Source of the DNA: an uncultured Collinsella sp.
GTDB lineage: Bacteria; Actinomycetota; Coriobacteriia; Coriobacteriales; Coriobacteriaceae
Assembly: GCA_902494715.1 (NCBI GenBank)
Contig: CABUUJ010000054.1
Location: 1 to 14,358, forward strand
Length of the DNA stretch: 14,358 nt
Reading direction: 5' to 3'
The notes below the pieces were generated by a model that was given only the letters and a program-made list of their open reading frames with translations, did not search any database and was not told the DNA's origin. The position numbers were made by a program, and so were the translations under genes. Below, piece by piece: positions 1 to 6,966 of the stretch; the stretch's first letter is position 1; the number at the start of each line of letters is the position of its first letter.

Positions 1-89
1 ACCTCGTGTACTATCGTGAGGAGCGGATCAAGAAGTCCCTCGGGTGGCTGAGCCCGATGGAGTACCGCAGGAAGCTTGGATACGCCTAG
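1..89 (+). CDS. IS3-family transposase, C-terminal end only
   Basis: An open frame entering from the left edge (first full codon at base 3) ends with TAG at 87-89 and encodes 28 residues. It contains ERIKKSLGWLSPMEYRRKLG, which matches the extreme C-terminus of IS3-family (IS150-like) OrfB integrases, where an ERIK...LGW.SP.EYR block closes the DDE domain. The catalytic DDE residues lie outside the window, so whether the element is intact cannot be judged. I could not identify a terminal inverted repeat downstream; the sequence to 131 shows nothing else recognisable. It could be a whole element or a remnant. Confidence 0.7.
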   Translation, partial: LVYYREERIKKSLGWLSPMEYRRKLGYA

Positions 90-131
90 GCGCGGTCCAA
101 GAAATCGTCCGCACCCCCTCCCCTTCATAAA

Positions 132-194
132 TTGCGGTGAAATAGGGACTGTTTAAGCGTTTAAAACCGCCAAACAGTCCCTATTTCACCGCAA
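132..194. repeat. Family C palindromic repeat, perfect 23-bp arms
   Basis: Bases 132-154 are the exact reverse complement of 172-194, around a 17-base loop. The arms begin TTGCGGTGAAATAGGGACTG. A second, imperfect copy is at 12268-12330. It lies between the transposase end and the M42 peptidase gene, in non-coding sequence. A stem this long would fold in RNA from either strand and could also end transcription, but no T-tract follows on either strand. Two copies in 14 kb suggest a dispersed genomic repeat. Confidence 0.85.
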
Positions 195-206
195 CTTAGA
201 GAGGAC

Positions 207-240
207 GGCCTCGGTCGGTACTGCCGTATCAGCCGAGGCC
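207..240 (-). terminator. Possible terminator after the M42 peptidase gene
   Basis: Eight-base GC arms (207-214 with 233-240) flank an 18-base loop, about 10 bases past the peptidase stop on the minus strand. No U-run follows the stem in that direction, so a conventional Rho-independent terminator is only weakly supported. The family C palindrome just beyond may contribute. Confidence 0.35.
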
Positions 241-249
241 GCTGCATCG

Positions 250-1278
250 CTAGCGCTGTACGTAGGCGCGGACGAGCTCGAAGGTGTTGCGCACGCCGTC
301 CATGTGGCTACGCTCGTAGTTGTGGCTCGCATACACGCCGGGGCCGATCAGACCATGGCGAATGTCGTAGCCGGCAGAGAGCGTGGCTTCGACGTCCGAA
401 CCGTAATGCGGATACACGTCGATGGCGTAATCGAGCTCAAGCTCGCGCGCGATATTGGACAGCGCCGTCACCAGGTCGTAGTTGTACGGACCGCCCGAAT
501 CCTTGGCGCAGATCGACACCATGTGCTCGGTGCAGCCTAGGTCGTCGCCCACGCAGCCCATGTCAACACTGATCATCTCGCGCGTGTCGGCCGGCACGAA
601 GGCGCCGCCGTGGCCCACCTCCTCGTACACGGTAAAGAGCAGCGAAACCTTACGCGAAAGCGTCACCTCGCCAGCGGCGACGGCACGCGCCAAGCCCAAC
701 AAAATGGCGGCCGATAGCTTGTCATCCAGGAAGCGGCTCTTAATGTAGCCGCTCTCCGTCACCGTCGTGCGAGGATCCATAGCGATGATGTCGCCCGTCT
801 GAATACCCAGCTCAAGCACGTCGTCCTTGCTGTCGACATTCTCGTCGAGCAGGATTTCCATGTTCTTCTCGATGGTCTTGACCGGTTCATCGGCCACATG
901 CGCCGAAGGCTCGGTGTTAAGAACCACACCCGTAAAGACATTGCCATCGCGCGTGTAAACGGTGCAGTTCTCGCCATCGGCCGTAGACCACTGATGCCCG
1001 CCGAGCGTCGTGGGACGCAAGCGGCCATTGTCCTTAATGGAGCGCACCATGGCGCCCAGGGTATCGACATGGCTCGCCAACACAAGCGGCTCGCCCTCGC
1101 CACCAAGCTCAACCAGCACGTTGCCCTTATTGGAGCGCTCGGGCCCAAAGCCCATATCGCGCAACGTCTCCATCAGATAGTCAGTAGCCGCACGGGTATA
1201 GCCCGTAGGCGAAGCAATCGAGGTAAGCGCCTTCAACTGGTCAGTAATATAGGAGAGCGTAGAATCCATCTTGGACAC
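250..1278 (-). CDS. M42-family metallopeptidase (glutamyl/cytosolic aminopeptidase type)
   Basis: A 342-residue cytoplasmic zinc or cobalt aminopeptidase, the usual length for M42 enzymes, which assemble into large TET-like particles that trim peptides. Visible motifs are SHVDTLGAMV (His70, Asp72), FLDDKLSAA (Asp185/186), VYEEVGHGG (catalytic Glu219, metal Glu220), SVDMG (Asp239) and a C-terminal His in YERSHMDGV (His325), so the dinuclear metal site looks complete. I chose the GTG at 1276-1278 because GAAAGGG lies 8 bases upstream; the ATG three codons later (1267-1269) is the alternative. The reading frame stays open to 1614, but that extension runs through the palindrome at 1398-1528 and is unlikely to be translated. 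The fucO gene lies upstream on the same strand, separated by that palindrome. The substrate is not predictable. Confidence 0.92.
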   Translation of the reverse strand: MSKMDSTLSYITDQLKALTSIASPTGYTRAATDYLMETLRDMGFGPERSNKGNVLVELGGEGEPLVLASHVDTLGAMVRSIKDNGRLRPTTLGGHQWSTADGENCTVYTRDGNVFTGVVLNTEPSAHVADEPVKTIEKNMEILLDENVDSKDDVLELGIQTGDIIAMDPRTTVTESGYIKSRFLDDKLSAAILLGLARAVAAGEVTLSRKVSLLFTVYEEVGHGGAFVPADTREMISVDMGCVGDDLGCTEHMVSICAKDSGGPYNYDLVTALSNIARELELDYAIDVYPHYGSDVEATLSAGYDIRHGLIGPGVYASHNYERSHMDGVRNTFELVRAYVQR

Positions 1279-1397
1279 CAAAATCACCCTTTCATATCGA
1301 ATGAAACCCACAGCAACAATACCACCGCGAACCATCTTTTTGCCTAGCGAGATGACCCATCGAGCTCCCCAGAACTGCGCCCGCCACGATAACGAGC

Positions 1398-1528
1398 CGG
1401 CGGGCCCCTGCCCGTTAGCCCCAGAATCTTTCCGCAGGACGGAGGAAGCCCCCGCCGCACGAAGTGCGCAGCGGGGGCTTCCGACATGTCCGAGGACGAT
1501 TGTGGGGCTAACGGGCAGGGGCCCGCCG
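1398..1528. repeat. 131-bp nested palindrome between fucO and the M42 gene
   Basis: The outer arms 1398-1423 and 1503-1528 are perfect 26-bp reverse complements, and allowing one mismatch they extend to 31 bp (1398-1428 with 1498-1528). Nested inside is a second perfect 12-bp stem (1444-1455 with 1471-1482), topped by a 5-bp stem (1456-1460 with 1464-1468). It begins 8 bases after the fucO stop on the minus strand, so the transcript would fold into a very stable structure and probably ends or is processed here. There is no U-run, so it is not a textbook intrinsic terminator. It could also be a miniature mobile element; no target-site duplication is evident. Confidence 0.8.
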
Positions 1529-1535
1529 AACCAAG

Positions 1536-2702
1536 CTAGGCAGCCGGGCAGATCTTCTTGAAGAGCTCGATGACGTCGTCGAGCGTCGCCTCGCGCGGGT
1601 TGCCCGGGAAGCAAGCGTCGGCCATGGCGTCCTTGGCCAGGACCTCAATCTCGTCAGCCTTCATGGCCTCGCAGACGTGCGGGATGTTCACGTCGGCGGA
1701 GAGCTGCTTGACGGCGGCGATGGCGGCGTCGGCGGCCTCGTCGGTGCTCATGCCCGTGGTGTCAACGCCCATGGCGACGGCGACCTTGGCCAGGCGCTCG
1801 GCGCAAACCGGCTTGTTGAACTCCATGGCGATCGGCAGCAGCATGGCGCAAGCGACGCCGTGCGGGGTGTCGTAGTGAGCGGACAGGGTGTGAGCCATGG
1901 CGTGGTCGATGCCCAGGCCGACGTTGGAGAAGCCCATGCCGGCGACATACTGACCAAGAGCCATGCCCTCGCGGCCGGAGCCGGGCTGGCCGGACTTGGC
2001 CTCGGCGACGGAGTCGCGCAGGTTCTCGCTGATCAGCTTGATAGCCTCAAAGTGAAACATGTCGGAGAGCTCCCAAGCGCCCTTGGTGGTGTAGCCCTCG
2101 ATGGCGTGGGTCAGTGCGTCCATGCCAGTGGAAGCGGTCAGGCCGGCGGGCATGGAAGCCATCATGTCGGGATCGACGACAGCAACCTCGGGGGCATCGT
2201 TGGTGTCGACGCACACGAACTTGCGGACCTTCTCGGGGTCGGTGATGACGTAGTTGATGGTCACCTCAGCAGCGGTACCGGCGGTCGTCGGCACAGCGAT
2301 GGTGAACACGGCGTGGTTCTTGGTGGGAGCAACGCCCTCGAGGCTGCGGACATCGGCGAACTCGGGGTTGTTGATGATGATGCCGATGGCCTTAGCAGTG
2401 TCCATGGAGGAGCCGCCACCGATGGTCACGATAGCGTCAGCCTCGGCGGCCTTGAAGGCCTCGACGCCGTCCTTGACGTTCTGGATAGTGGGGTTGGGCT
2501 TGATCTCGGAGTAGAGGCTCCAAGCGATACCGGCGGCGTCGAGCTCGTCGGTCACCTTAGCGGTAACGCCAAACTTGACCAGATCGGGGTCGGAGCAGAC
2601 GAAGATCTTCTTGTAGCCGCGACGCTGAAGCTCGCCGGGGATCTCCTTGATGGCGCCAGAACCATGATAAGAAATGGTATTGAGAACGAAACGATTAGCC
2701 AT
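1536..2702 (-). CDS. fucO: Lactaldehyde reductase / L-1,2-propanediol oxidoreductase (iron-dependent ADH)
   Basis: A 388-residue group III (iron-activated) alcohol dehydrogenase. The sequence closely follows E. coli FucO as I remember it, including NNPEFADVRSLEG, PTTAGTAAEVTINYVITD, GQYVAGMGFSNVGLG and GNPREATL. FucO reduces L-lactaldehyde to L-1,2-propanediol with NADH, recycling NAD during anaerobic fucose or rhamnose breakdown. GGGSSMDTAKA (about residues 95-105) is the dinucleotide-binding loop. Fe ligands by alignment are Asp195, His199, His267 and His281. The ATG at 2700-2702 follows GGGAGG at 7 bases. The gene stands alone: it is separated from the upstream DUF1275 gene by a terminator and has its own leader with an operator-like site. 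No fucose or rhamnose genes are in view, so it may serve as a general aldehyde sink; propanediol production is inferred from the family. Confidence 0.93.
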   Translation of the reverse strand: MANRFVLNTISYHGSGAIKEIPGELQRRGYKKIFVCSDPDLVKFGVTAKVTDELDAAGIAWSLYSEIKPNPTIQNVKDGVEAFKAAEADAIVTIGGGSSMDTAKAIGIIINNPEFADVRSLEGVAPTKNHAVFTIAVPTTAGTAAEVTINYVITDPEKVRKFVCVDTNDAPEVAVVDPDMMASMPAGLTASTGMDALTHAIEGYTTKGAWELSDMFHFEAIKLISENLRDSVAEAKSGQPGSGREGMALGQYVAGMGFSNVGLGIDHAMAHTLSAHYDTPHGVACAMLLPIAMEFNKPVCAERLAKVAVAMGVDTTGMSTDEAADAAIAAVKQLSADVNIPHVCEAMKADEIEVLAKDAMADACFPGNPREATLDDVIELFKKICPAA

Positions 2703-2721
2703 TGATAGCCTCCCATCGTGT

Positions 2722-2744
2722 GCGGGGCATCCATTACGCCCCGC
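2722..2744 (-). other. Hairpin in the fucO 5' leader
   Basis: GCGGGGC (2722-2728) and GCCCCGC (2738-2744) form a perfect 7-bp stem with a 9-base loop, about 20 bases before the fucO start codon and just ahead of its ribosome binding site. It could stabilise the leader or modulate translation. A weak -10-like TTATAG lies immediately upstream in transcription, so the hairpin would sit at the very 5' end of the mRNA. Function not shown. Confidence 0.35.
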
Positions 2745-2800
2745 GCTATAAGTCCCATCCTAACGCTTTTGAAACAAAAAACGCGTGAAAACATCAAAAG

Positions 2801-2818
2801 TGTTAAAGCGTTTCAACA
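2801..2818 (-). promoter_or_regulatory. LacI-family/cre-like operator upstream of fucO
   Basis: TGTTAAAGCGTTTCAACA is an imperfect palindrome centred on CG, with 14 of 18 positions symmetric. This matches the general form of operators bound by LacI/GalR-family regulators, including catabolite-control (cre) sites. The AAAGCGTT core appears again in opposite orientation about 30 bases closer to fucO (within 2761-2775). The site lies between the DUF1275 terminator and the fucO leader, as expected for control of fucO. The regulator is not in the window. Confidence 0.35.
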
Positions 2819-2821
2819 GAT

Positions 2822-2861
2822 GATGAAAAATATTGCGGCAAAGGGACAGCCCCTTTGCCGC
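2822..2861 (-). terminator. Rho-independent terminator of the DUF1275 gene
   Basis: A perfect 11-bp stem (2835-2845 with 2851-2861) with a 5-base loop is followed on the minus strand by AATATTTTTC. It starts 7 bases after the DUF1275 stop codon. This is a strong canonical signal that separates that gene from fucO. Confidence 0.88.
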
Positions 2862-2867
2862 ATTCGG

Positions 2868-3584
2868 TTACTTTCGGCAGCCCTCTTTCCAAGCCTCGGC
2901 CGCAACCTTCCAGCGTAAGCGCAAGTCGCGCTCGCGGTCGATGAACATGATGGCAAACGCGACAAACAGCAGCAAGCTCGCCACGACGATGGCGTGCAGG
3001 CCCATGCGCTCAATACACCAGTTGCCCAACACGGCGCCAAACACAAAGGTAAAGATCACGCCAAAGTACAGCAAGCCGTTTTCCAAAAAGCCGCGCCTGT
3101 GGGTGATGATGTAATCGTCCACGTTTTGCAGCGCATTGCGCAAGTTGCCGATGCACATGGTCGTAGCGATGCCGTGACCGTGGATCTTGCGGAAGCTCTC
3201 GACCTGCATACCGCAGGCAAACGAGGTGAGGCAGTTGGCGAGCAGGTTGTAACCGCCACCGGGGGTAAAGCTCACGCCCAGCAAGATGACGGCTTCAAAG
3301 AACACTGTCACTTGGCGCCAGTGAATCACGCTGCCAAACCGCTCGTGAACCAGGTCGGCAAGCATAATGCCCACGGCAAACGACACCACAGGGAAGAAGT
3401 AGCGCCCCGCAAGTGCCCAATTGCCCTCCGAGATGCTCACGCCCACGAGCAGGATGTTGCCTGTCTGCGCGTTGGCGAAAACATGGTCGCGCCCAATGTA
3501 CGAATACACGTCCATAAAGCCACCGGCGAGCGCCAAGATGATGCCCAGCTCAATAGACTCCGATATCTGTTTGGCACGCTGCAT
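2868..3584 (-). CDS. DUF1275 / YoaK-family membrane protein
   Basis: A 238-residue integral membrane protein with about six hydrophobic segments (roughly residues 12-30, 62-80, 92-108, 112-126, 168-188 and 197-215). It carries the conserved family signatures: GGFMDVYSYI near the N-terminus, NAQTGNILL at 38-46, ACGMQ around 123-127 and TTMCIGNLRN at 141-150. The family's biochemical role is unknown; transport is often assumed but not established. The ATG at 3582-3584 is preceded by AAGGAGG at about 10 bases. The frame stays open to 3815, but that stretch overlaps the divergent promoter region. The gene is divergent from ygiQ across a 250-bp gap and is single-gene, with its own terminator. Confidence 0.9.
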   Translation of the reverse strand: MQRAKQISESIELGIILALAGGFMDVYSYIGRDHVFANAQTGNILLVGVSISEGNWALAGRYFFPVVSFAVGIMLADLVHERFGSVIHWRQVTVFFEAVILLGVSFTPGGGYNLLANCLTSFACGMQVESFRKIHGHGIATTMCIGNLRNALQNVDDYIITHRRGFLENGLLYFGVIFTFVFGAVLGNWCIERMGLHAIVVASLLLFVAFAIMFIDRERDLRLRWKVAAEAWKEGCRK

Positions 3585-3762
3585 CGTCGTGTATCCTCCT
3601 TGTTGACGACTCTCTCGTGCGTTGGCGGAAACATAACCGCCGTTCATACTGTAACCCATTGACAACATGGCGTGCGCGCGAGACGGGTTCTCCAGCGCGC
3701 AGATACACAGTCTGGAAACAAACAGCGGGCGCGGCGCCGACACCCGACGCCTCATGTACTCC

Positions 3763-3797
3763 ACCAGTCTTTTTAGCCCCGTCCCAAAAAGACTGGT
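3763..3797. repeat. Perfect hairpin overlapping the ygiQ promoter region
   Basis: ACCAGTCTTTTT (3763-3774) pairs exactly with AAAAAGACTGGT (3786-3797) around an 11-base loop. It ends where a TACAAT -10-like hexamer begins (3798-3803), 32 bases before the ygiQ start. It could be an operator for a dimeric regulator, or a stem in an upstream transcript. Apart from this and the two ribosome binding sites, the gap 3585-3834 shows nothing I can name. Confidence 0.6.
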
Positions 3798-3834
3798 TAC
3801 AATTACGTGCAGCATACAAACACCGGGAGGGATC

Positions 3835-5970
3835 GTGGCAAAAAAGCCTCAGTACGCTCAGAACAACCAGCGCAGTCAGCAGGGCAAACAGGGCCAGCAG
3901 CAAAAGCGCGGCGGCAAGGCCCAGGGCGGCCACGCCACTCATACCCCGGCAGCGCCTGCCCGTCCCTGGCGCCCGGGCCGCGACAAGTTCCTCCCCGTCA
4001 GCCGCGCCGATATGGACGCGCGCGGCTGGGACCAGTGCGACTTCGTCTACATCTGCGGCGACGCCTACGTGGACCACCCCAGCTTTGGCATGGCCATCGT
4101 CAGCCGCGTACTCGACGCGCACGGCTACAAGGTGGGCATCATCTGCCAGCCCGACTGGACCGACCCCGCCAGCATCACGGTGCTCGGCGAGCCGCGCCTG
4201 GGCTTTTTGGTCAGCGCCGGCAACATGGACTCCATGGTCAACCACTATTCGGTGACCAAGCACCGCCGCCACACCGACGCCTATACCCCCGGCGGCGAGG
4301 AGGGTCACCGCCCCAACCGTGCCGTCACGGTCTACGGCAACCTTATCCGTCAGACGTTTAAGGATGCCCCCATCATCATCGGCGGCATCGAGGCAAGCCT
4401 GCGCCGTCTGGCCCATTATGACTACTGGCAGGACAAGCTCAAGCGCTCGGTACTGCTCGACTCGGGCGCCGACATCCTCATCTACGGCATGGGCGAGCAC
4501 GCGATTGTCGAGATCGCCGACGCGCTCGACGCGGGACTGCCCGTCGATCAAATCACCTATATCAACGGCACCGTCTACCGCACCAGCTCGCTCGACGAGG
4601 TCTACGACTACGACCTGCTGCCCAGCTGGAACGACCTTGCCGCCGACAAGCTCAACTACGCGCGCAGCTTTAACGTGCAGCAGCAGAATATGGACCCCAT
4701 CACCGGACACCGCCTGGTAGAACCCTACCCCAATAGCGTCTATGTGGTGCAGAACCCGCCGTCGGCGACGCTCACCACCGACGAGATGGACGAGGTGGCC
4801 GAACTCCCCTACGCACGCGATTGGCATCCCGACTACGACGCGGCGGGCGGCGTGCCGGCCTTTGCCGAGATCAAGTTTTCGATCAGCTCCAACCGCGGGT
4901 GCTTTGGCGAGTGCTCGTTTTGCGCGCTGACCTTCCACCAGGGTCGCGTGCTGCAGATGCGCAGCCACGATTCAATCATGCGCGAGGCCGAGCTGCTCAC
5001 GCACGATCCCGAGTTTAAGGGCTACATCAACGACGTGGGCGGACCGACGGCAAACTTTAGCCGCCCGGCCTGCGACAAGCAGCTCAAACACGGCGTGTGC
5101 AAGAACAAGCGCTGCCTGTGGCCGAGCGTGTGCAAGAACATGGTGGTCGACGAGAGCGGCTACACGCAGCTGTTGCGCGACCTGCGCCAGCTGCCGGGCG
5201 TCAAGAAGGTCTTCGTGCGCAGCGGCATCCGCTTTGACTACACCATGGCCGATGCCTCGGACGAGTTTTTGCGCGAGCTGCTGGAGCACCATGTCTCTGG
5301 CCAGCTGCGCGTAGCGCCCGAGCACGTGAGCGATGCGGTGCTGAGTGTAATGGGCAAGCCGAGCCGCGCCGTCTACGATGCGTTCTGCCGTAAATTTGAA
5401 CGCTTGAACCGCGAATACGGTCTTAAGCAGTACGTGGTGCCGTACCTGATCTCGAGCCACCCCGGCTCGACCATGAAGGAAGCCGTGGACCTTGCCGAGG
5501 CCGTACGCGACATGGGCTACATGCCCGAGCAGGTGCAGGACTTCTACCCCACCCCGTCCACCATGTCGACCTGCATGTACTACACCGGCGTGGACCCGCG
5601 CACCATGGAGCCGATCTATGTGGCGCGCGACCCGCACGAGAAGGCCATGCAGCGCGCGCTCATCCAGTATCGCAAGCCCGAGAACTACAAGCTTGTGCGC
5701 GAGGCATTGGAAAGGGCCGGGCGTCGTGACCTGATCGGCTACACCAAGCATTGCCTGATCCGTCCCGTACCGCCGCGCCCGGGCGAGACGTCTGCTGGCG
5801 GCGGACATGGGACCGGCAAGAAGGGCGGCAAGGCCCACGGTAGCGCCGCCGGCAAGGGACCCAAGGGTAGCAAGGGCCACGGCGGCATGTCGCGTGCGCA
5901 AAACACCGCAGGCCGCAACCGCGCGGCCCAGGGGCGTCAGGGCGCAAACGGAGGCGGGCGTCGCAACTAG
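3835..5970 (+). CDS. ygiQ: YgiQ-family radical SAM protein
   Basis: A 711-residue cytoplasmic protein of the YgiQ (UPF0313) group, close to the roughly 740 residues of the E. coli protein. The N-terminal half contains the family block GGIEASLRRLAHYDYW. The radical SAM signature CFGECSFC provides Cys356, Cys360 and Cys363 for a [4Fe-4S] cluster that would cleave S-adenosylmethionine. A second cysteine-rich block downstream (GPTANFSRPACDKQLKHG and CKNKRCLWPSVC) is also typical. The reaction catalysed is unknown. I chose GTG at 3835-3837 after GGGAGG (4 bases, slightly tight); an ATG at 3667 in the same frame would add 56 residues translated from promoter-like DNA. The N-terminal 40 residues are Gln/Gly/Lys-rich and the last 70 are Gly/Lys/Arg-rich low complexity, both extra to the core. 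The gene converges with the CPBP gene and their stop codons overlap. Confidence 0.94.
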   Translation: MAKKPQYAQNNQRSQQGKQGQQQKRGGKAQGGHATHTPAAPARPWRPGRDKFLPVSRADMDARGWDQCDFVYICGDAYVDHPSFGMAIVSRVLDAHGYKVGIICQPDWTDPASITVLGEPRLGFLVSAGNMDSMVNHYSVTKHRRHTDAYTPGGEEGHRPNRAVTVYGNLIRQTFKDAPIIIGGIEASLRRLAHYDYWQDKLKRSVLLDSGADILIYGMGEHAIVEIADALDAGLPVDQITYINGTVYRTSSLDEVYDYDLLPSWNDLAADKLNYARSFNVQQQNMDPITGHRLVEPYPNSVYVVQNPPSATLTTDEMDEVAELPYARDWHPDYDAAGGVPAFAEIKFSISSNRGCFGECSFCALTFHQGRVLQMRSHDSIMREAELLTHDPEFKGYINDVGGPTANFSRPACDKQLKHGVCKNKRCLWPSVCKNMVVDESGYTQLLRDLRQLPGVKKVFVRSGIRFDYTMADASDEFLRELLEHHVSGQLRVAPEHVSDAVLSVMGKPSRAVYDAFCRKFERLNREYGLKQYVVPYLISSHPGSTMKEAVDLAEAVRDMGYMPEQVQDFYPTPSTMSTCMYYTGVDPRTMEPIYVARDPHEKAMQRALIQYRKPENYKLVREALERAGRRDLIGYTKHCLIRPVPPRPGETSAGGGHGTGKKGGKAHGSAAGKGPKGSKGHGGMSRAQNTAGRNRAAQGRQGANGGGRRN

Positions 5971-6878
5971 GGCAGCGGTGCGCTCGCTGCATCCATCCCA
6001 CACGCGTGGCGCAGCGAGCGCATCGCCTCTACCAGCACAAAGCCGGCGATAGCGACCGTAATTGCCACGTCGAACGGCGTGTTCACAAACCACAGCAACG
6101 TCATGAGATACGACCCGGCGTTAAAGGCAAAATGCAGCAGGATCGTGTAGCGGAGCTTTCCGGTGGTCACGAGCACCCAGCCAAAGACCAGACCGGCGGC
6201 GCCGGCGTAGCAGCCCTGCACCCAGTTCATATGCATAAAGCCAAAGATGGCCGCCTGCAGCACAATCGCCGCGGCGATGCCTCGCTTGTCCGGTGCCGCC
6301 CAGGGCACCATGGCGACGCCTTGCGCCCGCGCGCGACGCCGGCGCTTCCAGAGCGGACGGCACTGCGGGTTAAATGCTCGGAGCGAAAACTCAAAAATGA
6401 TACCGCGCACCAGCAGCTCCTCGCAAAACGGAGCGCCGAGCACCGTGGTCAGGACGGCCAGATAGCTCGTGTCGCCCATGCCCGTCTCCTCGACAAGTTC
6501 GCTGTAATCGGCCGCCGCCTCGGGCAACAGCGACAGCACAGCGTCGGTCACGTAGCCAACGACCACCTGCAGGGCAAGGCCGATCACGATAACGCAGGCG
6601 ATGCGCCTCCACGCTTTGCCTGCTCCCCCGCCAAGCGAGCGCTCGCCCTGCCAGCGCGCCATAAACGAGCGCGGCCACAGATAACGCCACCACAGCAGTG
6701 CCATCAAAAACGACGCCATCTGCGCGGCAGCCTGAAGCAATTGAATATCGAGGTCGTCAATCGAAAAACCCATGAACACCGACGCGACACCCAGAGCGGA
6801 AAACAAAACCACGCTCAGGGCAATATCTGCCGCGACAACGCCAAAACAGGCAAGCGCCCAAATCATCGCATTGAGCAT
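5967..6878 (-). CDS. CPBP-family intramembrane glutamic endopeptidase
   Basis: A 303-residue multi-pass membrane protein of the CaaX-protease/bacteriocin-processing (CPBP, Abi) family. All three catalytic motifs are present: EELLVRG (Glu153, Glu154, Arg158), FGFMH (Phe212, His216) and HFAFN (His249, Asn253). In characterised relatives these residues activate a water molecule for cleavage within the membrane. Hydrophobic segments lie at about 5-37, 52-66, 92-114, 140-150, 202-216, 224-240 and 270-288. An unusually basic loop (about 173-187, RPLWKRRRRARAQ) separates the first motif from the second. ATG at 6876-6878 follows GAGGAGG at 5 bases, which is better than an ATG 24 bases upstream. Its stop shares the CTAG at 5967-5970 with the ygiQ stop. 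No bacteriocin or prenylation gene is nearby, so the substrate is unknown. Confidence 0.9.
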   Translation of the reverse strand: MLNAMIWALACFGVVAADIALSVVLFSALGVASVFMGFSIDDLDIQLLQAAAQMASFLMALLWWRYLWPRSFMARWQGERSLGGGAGKAWRRIACVIVIGLALQVVVGYVTDAVLSLLPEAAADYSELVEETGMGDTSYLAVLTTVLGAPFCEELLVRGIIFEFSLRAFNPQCRPLWKRRRRARAQGVAMVPWAAPDKRGIAAAIVLQAAIFGFMHMNWVQGCYAGAAGLVFGWVLVTTGKLRYTILLHFAFNAGSYLMTLLWFVNTPFDVAITVAIAGFVLVEAMRSLRHACGMDAASAPLP

Positions 6879-6899
6879 GCCAACCTCCTCAAAACCCGA

Positions 6900-6949
6900 C
6901 ACTTAGGGACGTTCCTTAACTGCCGGCAGAAAAGGAACGTCCCCAAGTG
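6900..6949. repeat. Family A palindromic repeat
   Basis: Arms 6900-6917 and 6932-6949 are 18-bp reverse complements with one mismatch, containing GGGACGTTCCTT and a GCCGGCA core in the loop. A related single unit is at 12180-12209. It fills most of the 88-bp gap between the antitoxin gene and the CPBP gene. On the minus strand the stem is followed by TCGGGTTTTG, so it may also end the antitoxin transcript. Confidence 0.75.
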
Positions 6950-6966
6950 CCGGCAGTTTGGGACAG

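Noticed and set aside
90..131. Right terminal inverted repeat of the IS3 element
   Set aside because: No partner end is in the window and no characteristic terminus could be recognised.
1279..1614. N-terminal extension of the M42 peptidase to 1614
   Set aside because: It would translate through the nested palindrome and into the fucO 3' end. M42 proteins are about 340-360 residues, and a good ribosome binding site precedes 1278.
1677..2705. Plus-strand 342-codon open frame
   Set aside because: Mirror of fucO; composition is biased Gly/Asp/Val/His with no domain.
3667..3834. Longer YgiQ start at 3667
   Set aside because: The added residues are unlike the family, and the segment contains the hairpin and -10-like hexamer; GGGAGG supports 3835.
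3550..4968. Minus-strand 472-codon open frame opposite ygiQ
   Set aside because: It overlaps the radical SAM gene and the divergent promoter region; the translation is reverse-frame-like.
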